A stretch of 63,443 nt of DNA, taken from a bacterium UBP14_UBA6098. Lineage in GTDB: Bacteria; UBP14; UBA6098. The position numbers were made by a program, and so were the translations under genes. The stretch is taken from the NCBI GenBank assembly GCA_002428525.1, contig DIWU01000035.1:1-63443 (forward strand), read 5' to 3'. The notes beneath the pieces were generated by a model. That model had not been told where the DNA came from. It saw only the letters and a program-made list of their open reading frames with translations, and did no database searches. Below, one piece after another: positions 40,846-48,282 of the stretch. Numbering within the stretch: position 1 is the stretch's first letter; each line of letters starts with the position of its first letter.

Positions 40846-42036
40846 TTATTTTTCGATTTTCGGCAATTCTATACCCATTTTGACAGCCATATCGATAGTT
40901 CTTTTCGCCCGGGCGATAATCGGGGCGTCGATCATCTTGCTCCCGATTGCTACCACGCCGCTACCGGATCGTTCGGCCTCCTCCGCGGCGGCTATCGCCT
41001 TGACCGCAAATATAAGCTCGTCATGCTTCGGCGCGAAGACCTCGTGCACCGGCGCGACCTGCGCGGGGTGAATCATGCCCCTGCCGTCGAAGCCGAGCGA
41101 TCTGCCCTCTTTTGTGCTTGCTACGAGGCCCTCTATATCGCCGAAATCGCTATAGACCGTATCTGAGGCGAGTCGGCCGTAGGCCTTAGCCGCGCAAACT
41201 ACGCTACAGCGGGCGAAAAGGTGTTCCTTGCCCTCGCGGGTTCTCTCTGCGCCGATATCTTTGGTGAAATCCTCCGCACCGAAGGCGAGTATAATGACCC
41301 CCTCGGCCGAGGCGATCTCCGGGGCTTTGACTACTCCCAGCGCGCTCTCGATTATGGGCATTATCGCAATCTTGTGTTTTGTGCCTGCGGCGGTTTGGAT
41401 TCTGGCGATCTCGGCCGAGAGCCTTTCCACTTCGGCCTTAGACTCTGCCTTTGGAAGGGCGATAACCGCCGGCCCTGCGGGGACGACTATCTCGAGATCG
41501 GCCAAGCCGAAGGGGCCGGAGAGCTGGTTGATTCGGACTGCGATCTCGGCGGTGCCGAGTCGGTCGTCGAGCAAGAGGTTGCGGACTAAGTAGCGCGTGG
41601 CGTGCTTTTCCGCCGGTGGAACCGAGTCCTCGAGGTCGAAGAGGAGCATATCCGCGCCATAAAGCGAGGCATTGACGAAGAGATAGGGATTGTTACCGGG
41701 GATATACAGCCTGCTACGGCGGAGTCGCTCCGGCTCGAAGGAATGGTTTTTTTGAGCGGTTTTAAACGGCGCGGGATCGTCCGAGGCGGCGGCGACCGCG
41801 GCCTCGACGCGTGCGGCGATAACATAGGCCAAGGAGCCGTCGTCCACGGCCTCGACCGAGGCGCCGATTACTCCGAGCCGGTCGAGTTCGTTATTGATAT
41901 CCTCGGAGATTTTTTTGCCGTAGAGGGAAGAGATGGAGCTTTTCAGCGCAAGAGTTCGCTCCTCGAAGGGTCGGATTGTTATTTGAATATCGCCCTTGTT
42001 TTGCCTTCCGGCGACAGCCTTGCGGACTATTTTCAT
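40846..42036 (-). CDS. Fused citrate lyase carrier (CitD) and beta subunit (CitE)
   Basis: 396 aa. Residues 1-95 align with CitD: MKIVRKAVAGRQNKGDIQITI against [21 protein letters not shown] of E. coli, plus the conserved VDDGSLAYVIAARVEAAVA end. Residues about 105-396 are CitE: RSRLYIPGNNPYLF, FDLEDSVPPAEK, PIIESALGV, FGAEDFTKDIGAERT and GMIHPAQ. CitE cleaves citryl-ACP to oxaloacetate and acetyl-ACP. The prosthetic-group serine (Ser14) is Lys14, so the normal phosphoribosyl-dephospho-CoA attachment looks impossible. First gene of the operon, with a GGAGG site. Confidence 0.85.
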   Translation of the reverse strand: MKIVRKAVAGRQNKGDIQITIRPFEERTLALKSSISSLYGKKISEDINNELDRLGVIGASVEAVDDGSLAYVIAARVEAAVAAASDDPAPFKTAQKNHSFEPERLRRSRLYIPGNNPYLFVNASLYGADMLLFDLEDSVPPAEKHATRYLVRNLLLDDRLGTAEIAVRINQLSGPFGLADLEIVVPAGPAVIALPKAESKAEVERLSAEIARIQTAAGTKHKIAIMPIIESALGVVKAPEIASAEGVIILAFGAEDFTKDIGAERTREGKEHLFARCSVVCAAKAYGRLASDTVYSDFGDIEGLVASTKEGRSLGFDGRGMIHPAQVAPVHEVFAPKHDELIFAVKAIAAAEEAERSGSGVVAIGSKMIDAPIIARAKRTIDMAVKMGIELPKIEK

Positions 42037-42097
42037 TTTGCCTCCGTTATGTAATGGTAAAGGGTGAAGGGTAAAAGGTGAAAGGTATTATATTAGT

Positions 42098-42144
42098 GCG
42101 CGGGGAGCGCCCTCGAAACACCCTCTCCAAGCGCTTCAGCGCTT
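42098..42144 (-). repeat. 47-bp repeat unit, copy 1
   Basis: Read on the minus strand it begins AAGCGCTGAAGCGCTTGG and ends GCTCCCCGCGC. Identical units at 42296-42342 (same strand) and 55222-55268, 55418-55464 (opposite strand). Confidence 0.8.
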
Positions 42145-42295
42145 TCCTGTAATACCTTTTACCCTTTACCTTTTACCCTTTACCTGTCTTTATGCGCTTC
42201 AGCGCTTAATGTGATGCCTATCACCCATAACCTATAACCGATAACCTTCTCCCAAAAAAGGTTCTGGGTTTTAGGTTATAGGTTTTGCTTTGGGG

Positions 42296-42342
42296 GCGCG
42301 GGGAGCGCCCTCGAAACACCCTCTCCAAGCGCTTCAGCGCTT
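42296..42342 (-). repeat. 47-bp repeat unit, copy 2
   Basis: Second copy on the minus strand, 198 bp from copy 1. Confidence 0.8.
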
Positions 42343-42464
42343 AATGTGATGCCTATCACCCATAACCCATAACCTATAACCTTCTCCCAAGCGCTTCAGC
42401 GCTTTCCTGTAATACCTTTTACCCTTTACCTTTTACCCTTTACCCATAACCTATAACCTTCCCC

Positions 42465-44138
42465 CTACTCTTTTAAATAGGGTAGTAGCTTCTCGAGCTT
42501 GCTGGGGTGGCGCAGTTTCGAGAGCGCTTTCATCTCGATTTGGCGTATTCTTTCGCGGGAGAGGTCGAACAGCTGGCCGATCTCCTCGAGGGTTCGGGGG
42601 ACATTGTCCTCGAGGCCGAAGCGGAGGGAAATCACCCTCTGCTCCTTCGGGGTCAGCGATTCGAGGACGCGCTTCAGCTCGGTTTGGAGCATCGTGAGGT
42701 TCGCCATATTCATAGGCGAGTTGCCGCTTTCGTCGGCGATAACATCCTCGAGTGTTCTGCTGTCGTCGTCGCCGAGGGACTTGTTGAGCGAGACCTGACC
42801 GGTGAAGAAGCGGCGCATCTTGCTACTTTTGTCCGGTTCGACCTCCATCTCGAGCGAGACCTCCTGCGGAGTAGGTTCGCGGCCGAGCTTTTGCGAAAGC
42901 TCTTGGGATATTCGCGAATAGCGGCGAATCCACTGGACGAGGTAGGTCGGGAGTTTGACGACATGGGACTGCTCGGCGAGGGTTCGAAGCATTGCCTGTC
43001 TAATCCACCAAATTGCGTAGGTGCCGAGCTTGTAGCCTCGCCCGGGGTCGAAGCGCTCGACGGCCTTGATCAGTGCGGCGTTGCCCTCTTGAATGAGATC
43101 GAGGAAATCGACGCCTTGATTTGTGTAGTTTTTCGCGATGTTTATCACGAGGCGGACATTAGCCTCGATGAGTAGGCGCTTGCATTCCTCGTAGATGTCC
43201 CATTGTTTATGCACCTCTCGAAGCCGGCCTACGAACTCGGTGAAGTCCATCAGGCAGGACTCCTCCAGCCTTTTTTTAATATGAAGTTCTCTTCTTCGGA
43301 GGATATAGCACTCACGAAGGAAGACCGAGGGTATATCGAGCTTTTTGGAGAGCTCCTCGATTGTTGTCTCGCCGCGCTCGACCGTGTCGATTCCCTCGCG
43401 AAGTTTTGTCGGGTCGGTTTCGATCGCCTTTGCGGCGGAATCGAACTTATCGCCCGCGGTTCGGTCGTAAAGCTCGATCTTGTCCATGAGGTCGGAGAAT
43501 CGTTCGAGTGTTCGCGCGGTCAACTCGAGTTTTTCGATATCGTCCTCGATCTCGGTCGAGAGGCGCTCGAGGTTCTCGCGGCATTCGTCCTCGGAGATCT
43601 CGCCGCAGTGGTGTTTGCGAGTTGATTGAATGATTTCCTTGTATTTGACATCGATCTCGTCGAGGACGACCAGCGCGTCGGCGCGCTTCTCGTCGGTGGT
43701 GGCGATCGGGTCGCCCGAGGTGGCCTTTGTGAACTCGTCCAGCGGAAGTTCCCTCGAACGGACGACCTTACCGATTTTGATCAGCCGCTCGATGAGCATA
43801 GTGTTTTTTGGGATTAGGCTTCGGATTGTGTGAAGCGATTCTTGAAGTTGCGCCGCAACCTCCAGCTCGCGCTCCTTTCCGAGGATTTTCACCTTGCCGA
43901 CCTCTTTGATGTAGAGCCAAAGAGGGTCGTCTTTGCGGTAGTGTTTCGGCTGGTCGTCGCGTTGCATCCCGATGACCGTTACGCCGTTGGCGGCGAGGTA
44001 GTCGAGAATGTCCTCGGAGATAATATCTCTTTTGTATTGTTCGAGGAAGCTTTGCACCTCGCCGATTCCGACCGATTGTTTTTCACCGAGGCTATCGAGG
44101 AACTCCTCGAGTGCCTCATATTTTTCGCTTTCTGTCAC
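42465..44138 (-). CDS. rpoD: Primary RNA polymerase sigma factor (sigma-70)
   Basis: 557 aa. Region 1.1-like N-terminus, region 1.2 (DPLWLYIKEVGKVKIL, about 67-82), a non-conserved acidic insert, regions 2.1-2.4 (ANVRLVINIAKNYTNQGVDFLDLIQEGN, then RGYKLGTYAIWWIRQAMLR), region 3 and region 4.2 (TLEEIGQLFDLSRERIRQIEMKALSKLR). It directs housekeeping transcription; the TTGACN-17-TATAAT promoters in the window fit it. Overlaps dnaG by 4 nt, the classic dnaG-rpoD pairing. Confidence 0.95.
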   Translation of the reverse strand: MTESEKYEALEEFLDSLGEKQSVGIGEVQSFLEQYKRDIISEDILDYLAANGVTVIGMQRDDQPKHYRKDDPLWLYIKEVGKVKILGKERELEVAAQLQESLHTIRSLIPKNTMLIERLIKIGKVVRSRELPLDEFTKATSGDPIATTDEKRADALVVLDEIDVKYKEIIQSTRKHHCGEISEDECRENLERLSTEIEDDIEKLELTARTLERFSDLMDKIELYDRTAGDKFDSAAKAIETDPTKLREGIDTVERGETTIEELSKKLDIPSVFLRECYILRRRELHIKKRLEESCLMDFTEFVGRLREVHKQWDIYEECKRLLIEANVRLVINIAKNYTNQGVDFLDLIQEGNAALIKAVERFDPGRGYKLGTYAIWWIRQAMLRTLAEQSHVVKLPTYLVQWIRRYSRISQELSQKLGREPTPQEVSLEMEVEPDKSSKMRRFFTGQVSLNKSLGDDDSRTLEDVIADESGNSPMNMANLTMLQTELKRVLESLTPKEQRVISLRFGLEDNVPRTLEEIGQLFDLSRERIRQIEMKALSKLRHPSKLEKLLPYLKE

Positions 44139-45907
44139 TTCGACTCCCGTATGTTATTTTTGTTAGTTTCGACACAAATCACACCGAGTTTTCCTGCGAG
44201 TTCGGATATTTGGCCAAAAATCCTCGTTGCTTCGGAGGAATCGCCCCTGCTCTCGGCCAATCGGAGCTGGGAATTGAGTCTTTCGATATCGCAATCGATG
44301 TTGATGCGGTTGATTTTTTCCAAGAGCTTTGCGATATGTCCGTCGCAATCCTCGGGCATCGGCTCGATGAGTATCTCGGCGAGGCGGCTATGCGCGCGGC
44401 TTTCGCCGACCGAGGCCAAGAATTCCGCGGACGAGATGCCTGAAACCGCTATTTCCCAAAGGCCGGGGTAGTGTTTGAGCGGGTTCTCGGCGATGGTCGT
44501 CGGTTTGCCGTTACGGACTACGGCCGCGAGAAGCGCTAATTCGAGTTTTGCGAGCGGGGGAAGCTCTGGAATTCTTTCAGAGACTGCCTGTTCGGGCGCT
44601 CTCGAGCGCCGTTTTTGGAACTCGGCGCGGAGATGCTTTCTGAGGGCGTCTTCCGAAATTGCTAAAAGATCGGCGAGCTTGCGAATATAGATGTCGCGAG
44701 CCAATTCCTCACGAACCGAGCCGATCGGCACCGACATATCGCCGGCCACCGCCATAGTGGCGGCGACACCGCTGTCGGAATGCGCCTCGATTAAGTATCG
44801 ATAAAGCCAATCGAACCATTCGGGCGATTCTTGAATCGCATTGAGTAGGGCCTCCGCGCCGTTCGTCTTGACGAAGGAATCAGGGTCTTCGTCCTCGGGG
44901 AGCCTCACAATGCGGACATTAAGCCCTGCGGCGAGCAGTATCTCGATCGAGCGAAGGGTTGCGTTAAGCCCGGCGGAATCGCCGTCGAAAAGGACAACGA
45001 CGGTTGGGGCATAGCGCGAAAGAATCGAGGCCTGAGTGCTTGTAAGCGCCGTCCCGCAACACGCGACCGCGTTTTGAATACCGTGCTCGTATAGCCCGAT
45101 GACATCGAAATATCCCTCGACCAATAACGACCGGCCGGCCCTCTTGATCGCGGGGCGCGCTTGCGGAAGGCCGTAAAGGATAGAGGACTTGTGGTAAATA
45201 TCGTTGTCCGCGCTGTTGACATACTTCGGTCCCGCGTTGACCGCCTCGCGGATCCTTCTGTGCGCGAATCCAACCGGTTTGCCGGTTGGTTTTTGTATCG
45301 GAAAGACTAATGCATCGTGAATCATAGCAAAATGCCTATCCTGAGAACGAACCTCGCCGATAAGCCCGATCTGGATAAAGGGCTTGAACGACTTTTTCGC
45401 TTTTTCGATATATCTCGGCAAAACCAACTGGTCGGCCGGCGCCCAACCGAGGGCGAAGGTCTCCCAAGTCTTCTGCGAGATGCCGCGTTGCTTCAAATAC
45501 TCACGCGCCTCCGCGCCCAAGTCCGATTTCAGCGCGCGCGCGAAAAGCTCGGCCATGAATTCGGCGGACTCCTCCAAACCGTCGGTTTGTTCATACCTGC
45601 CGGTCTTTTCCGGCAAGGGGATTCCGGCGTCCCGGGCAAGAGTCTCCACCGCCTCGGCGAATGTCAACCCCTCTTTTTCCATCAAAAAGGTGAAAACCGT
45701 TCCGCCCGCATGACAGCCAAAGCAATAGTAGAGGCCCTTCTCGGCATCGACGGAGAAGCTGGGGGTTTTCTCGTTGTGAAACGGGCAAAGCCCCAACAGC
45801 TTGCTTCCCCTCGCGCGAAGCGCTGTGTATCGGCCAATGACTGCGGCTATATCTGTCGCGGCCGAAACCCTATCGATAAAACCCGGCGGAAACCTTCCCT
45901 CTGCCAT
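44135..45907 (-). CDS. dnaG: DNA primase
   Basis: 590 aa. N-terminal CHC2 zinc-binding domain (CPFHNEKTPSF...YYCFGCHAGG, about 40-70), catalytic N domain, Toprim domain (LLVEGYFDVIGLYEHG, then VVLFDGDSAG) and a C-terminal helicase-binding region. Synthesises RNA primers at the replication fork with DnaB. It sits between a ferredoxin gene (1-nt gap) and rpoD (overlap). Confidence 0.95.
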   Translation of the reverse strand: MAEGRFPPGFIDRVSAATDIAAVIGRYTALRARGSKLLGLCPFHNEKTPSFSVDAEKGLYYCFGCHAGGTVFTFLMEKEGLTFAEAVETLARDAGIPLPEKTGRYEQTDGLEESAEFMAELFARALKSDLGAEAREYLKQRGISQKTWETFALGWAPADQLVLPRYIEKAKKSFKPFIQIGLIGEVRSQDRHFAMIHDALVFPIQKPTGKPVGFAHRRIREAVNAGPKYVNSADNDIYHKSSILYGLPQARPAIKRAGRSLLVEGYFDVIGLYEHGIQNAVACCGTALTSTQASILSRYAPTVVVLFDGDSAGLNATLRSIEILLAAGLNVRIVRLPEDEDPDSFVKTNGAEALLNAIQESPEWFDWLYRYLIEAHSDSGVAATMAVAGDMSVPIGSVREELARDIYIRKLADLLAISEDALRKHLRAEFQKRRSRAPEQAVSERIPELPPLAKLELALLAAVVRNGKPTTIAENPLKHYPGLWEIAVSGISSAEFLASVGESRAHSRLAEILIEPMPEDCDGHIAKLLEKINRINIDCDIERLNSQLRLAESRGDSSEATRIFGQISELAGKLGVICVETNKNNIRESK

Positions 45908-45908
45908 C

Positions 45909-46091
45909 TTACGAAATCTCTATCGCGCCGGTGGGACAAGCCTCAGCGGCCTCTTCGCAACATCCGAACTCCGAACAATCAGCGCCCTCGCGAACCTCGG
46001 CAAAATCGCCCGAAAGCTCGAAAACCCCCGGGCAAATCTCGACACATAATCCGCAAGCAATACATAGGTCGGGATCTACTCTAACCTTCAT
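45909..46091 (-). CDS. Small [4Fe-4S] ferredoxin
   Basis: 60 aa. Binding motif CIACGLCVEICP (C10, C13, C16, C20) and a distal CCEEAAEACPTGAI closing the fold; a single-cluster ferredoxin like those of Thermotoga or Desulfovibrio. DPDLC and ACPTGAI are typical. First gene of the fdx-dnaG-rpoD operon. It could supply electrons to or from the RnfB protein encoded at 28 kb; that is inference. Confidence 0.88.
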   Translation of the reverse strand: MKVRVDPDLCIACGLCVEICPGVFELSGDFAEVREGADCSEFGCCEEAAEACPTGAIEIS

Positions 46092-46151
46092 CGCTGAACC
46101 TCAGTAAATGTTTACTTCAGCGTAGAAATATATATAAGCTCCACAAACTGA

Positions 46152-46180
46152 AATATAAACTAATAAATAACTAATGTAAA
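46152..46180 (-). promoter_or_regulatory. Likely promoter of the ferredoxin-dnaG-rpoD operon
   Basis: Minus strand: TTTACA (46175-46180), 17-nt spacer, TATATT (46152-46157), giving a leader of about 53 nt. Confidence 0.5.
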
Positions 46181-46220
46181 GGCCTAATTGTATTAAAATG
46201 AAAATCGCACCTCAAATCGC

Positions 46221-46399
46221 CGGGGGGCGTCGGTCGCCGCGCCGAAAGGCGCGGCGCGGCGAGTCGGCCGGAGCGCGGTCGATCTTTTAAAAATGAAAAT
46301 CCCCATCCGGCCGATTCGCGGCCCCGTGCGCCGTGGGCGCTGGATTTTGTTTTGAGTGGAGGTCTTTCGCCCACGGTGCAGGGGCACCGACGCCCCCCG
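46221..46399. repeat. Cloverleaf-like structured intergenic element, copy D
   Basis: A 179-bp element closed by a perfect 14-bp inverted repeat (CGGGGGGCGTCGGT 46221-46234, ACCGACGCCCCCCG 46386-46399). Hairpins in order: 9-bp CGCCGCGCC-GAAA-GGCGCGGCG (46235-46256), a 14-bp stem with one G-T pair (46259-46272 with 46306-46319) and 33-nt loop, and a long stem with one bulge and one G-T pair (46321-46339 with 46368-46385). Stem sequences differ from A and B while layout is the same. Between the lepA stop and the ferredoxin promoter. Confidence 0.75.
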
Positions 46400-46463
46400 C
46401 GCGGAGGAGGTTTTTTGCGAAAAGAGCTCGATGGAGTTGAGAGGCGACATCGGCATTTTGGTC

Positions 46464-48266
46464 TTAGCGTTCGATTTTTAGCACTGCGAAGAACGCGTCC
46501 TGCGGGATTTCGACACTACCGACCATCTTCATACGGCGCTTGCCCTCTTTCTGGCGTTCGAGGAGCTTGCGCTTTCGGGTGATATCGCCGCCGTAGCATT
46601 TCGCGGTGACATTTTTCCGAAGCGGCGAGCATCGCGCGCGGGAGATCACTCGCGAGCCGACTGCGGCTTGTATAATGACCTCATACATCTGGCGTGGGAT
46701 CAGCTCTTTGAGCTTGCTGACGAGCTTTTGTCCCCAATCGTAGGTTCGGTCTTTGTGGATAATGATCGAGAGCGCATCGACGAGGTCTGTATTGACGCGG
46801 ATATCGAGCTTAACGAGGTCGGAGGGCCGATAACCGATTAGTTTGTAGTCGAAGCTACCATAGCCGCGCGAGACGGTTTTCATTTTGTCGAAGAAGTCGA
46901 AGATAATCTCCGCCAGCGGGATATTGAAGCGAAGCAAGACTCGCGTGGGATCGACGAAGTCGGTGGCGACATACTCGCCGCGGCGGTCTTTGACGAGGTC
47001 CATAATTGGGCTGACGAACTCGTGCGGCGTGATGATCTCCGCCTCGACATAGGGCTCTTCGATCCTTTCGATTTCGAGGATATCGGGCATCTTAGCCGGG
47101 TTCTCGACGGTGACGACTTCGCCCTTTTTGGTGAAGACCTTGTATTCGACATTCGGCACGGTAGCGACGATATCGAGATCGTATTCGCGAAAGAGCCTTT
47201 CTTGGCTGATTTCGAGGTGGAGAAGCCCCAAGAAGCCGCAACGGAACCCGAAGCCGAGTGCCGCGGAGGTCTCCGGCTCATAAACGAGGCTCGCGTCGTT
47301 GAGTTTCAGCTTTTCGAGGGCCGATCGAAGGTCCTCGAAATCGCCGGGGTCGGTGGGGTAGAAGCCGCTGAAGACCATCGGCTTGACCTCGCGATAGCCC
47401 GGAAGTTGCCCTGCGGCGAGATTATTCACGAGCAAAATCGTGTCGCCGACACGGGCGTCGCCGACGCTTTTGACATTGGCCATGAGGTAGCCGACCTCGC
47501 CGGCCGAGAGCGAGCCTGTCTTTTCGAGGCTCATAGTCAGATAGCCCAGTTCGTCTATCTCGTATTGTTTATTCGAGGCGAAGAACTTGATCTTGTCGCC
47601 CACCGAGATGGTGCCGTCAACCACGCGGATATAAACGACGACGCCGCGATATGTATCGTAGAAGCTGTCGAAGATAAGCGCTCTCGGCGGGTCATTGGGG
47701 TTTCCGGAGGGCGGCGGGATGCGTTTGACTATGGCTTCGAGTATCTCGGGGACGCCCTCGCCGGTTTTCGCGGAGGCCAAGATTACATCGCCGATATCGC
47801 AACCTATAAGCTCTGCGATCTCGAAGGCGACATCCTCGGGCCTCGCGGCGGGCATATCGATTTTGTTGACGATCGGGATTATCTCGAGGTCGTTCTCGAG
47901 GGCGAGATACAGGTTGGATATTGTCTGCGCCTCGATTCCCTGCGTGGCATCGACGAGGATGAGCGCGCCCTCGCAGGCCGCCAAGGATCGCGAGACCTCA
48001 TAGGTGAAATCGACATGGCCGGGTGTATCGATAAGGTTAAGCTCATAGACCTCGCCGTCGGCGGCCTTGTAGTCCATCTTGATAGCGTGGGATTTGATAG
48101 TGATACCGCGTTCGCGTTCGAGTTCCATATTGTCGAGTATCTGTTCGACATGGGTTCCGACACCGACCGCGCCTGTCAGCTCGAGGATTCTGTCGGCGAG
48201 CGTGGATTTGCCGTGGTCGATATGCGCGATTATCGAGAAGTTACGAATTTGCTTGCTTATTTTCAT
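46464..48266 (-). CDS. lepA: Elongation factor 4 (LepA)
   Basis: 600 aa translational GTPase. G1 AHIDHGKSTL (about 15-24), DTPGHVDF, NKID, and the EF4-specific C-terminal domain with KLKELIPRQMYEVIIQAAVGSRVISR and CYGGDITRKRKLLERQKEGKRRMK at the end. It remodels stalled or back-translocated ribosomes. Last gene of the coaX-PHP-smc-lepA operon, 16 nt after smc. Confidence 0.97.
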   Translation of the reverse strand: MKISKQIRNFSIIAHIDHGKSTLADRILELTGAVGVGTHVEQILDNMELERERGITIKSHAIKMDYKAADGEVYELNLIDTPGHVDFTYEVSRSLAACEGALILVDATQGIEAQTISNLYLALENDLEIIPIVNKIDMPAARPEDVAFEIAELIGCDIGDVILASAKTGEGVPEILEAIVKRIPPPSGNPNDPPRALIFDSFYDTYRGVVVYIRVVDGTISVGDKIKFFASNKQYEIDELGYLTMSLEKTGSLSAGEVGYLMANVKSVGDARVGDTILLVNNLAAGQLPGYREVKPMVFSGFYPTDPGDFEDLRSALEKLKLNDASLVYEPETSAALGFGFRCGFLGLLHLEISQERLFREYDLDIVATVPNVEYKVFTKKGEVVTVENPAKMPDILEIERIEEPYVEAEIITPHEFVSPIMDLVKDRRGEYVATDFVDPTRVLLRFNIPLAEIIFDFFDKMKTVSRGYGSFDYKLIGYRPSDLVKLDIRVNTDLVDALSIIIHKDRTYDWGQKLVSKLKELIPRQMYEVIIQAAVGSRVISRARCSPLRKNVTAKCYGGDITRKRKLLERQKEGKRRMKMVGSVEIPQDAFFAVLKIER

Positions 48267-48282
48267 AGATGCTCAAAAAAAA

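Larger units (their letters stand above)
42055..42464. repeat. Low-complexity repeat block between rpoD and citDE
   Basis: A 428-bp gap without a gene. It holds alternating tracts of TTTACCCTTTACC and CCATAACCTATAACC type and two copies of a 47-bp unit beginning GCGCGGGGAGCGCCC (42098-42144 and 42296-42342), each carrying the palindrome AAGCGCTTCAGCGCTT. Reverse-complement copies of the same units fill 54.8-55.5 kb. I see no promoter for citDE in it. Confidence 0.75.

Noticed and set aside
42055..42464. Possible integron attC sites or phage attachment sites
   Set aside because: No GTTRRRY core, no integrase, and the block consists of low-complexity tracts.
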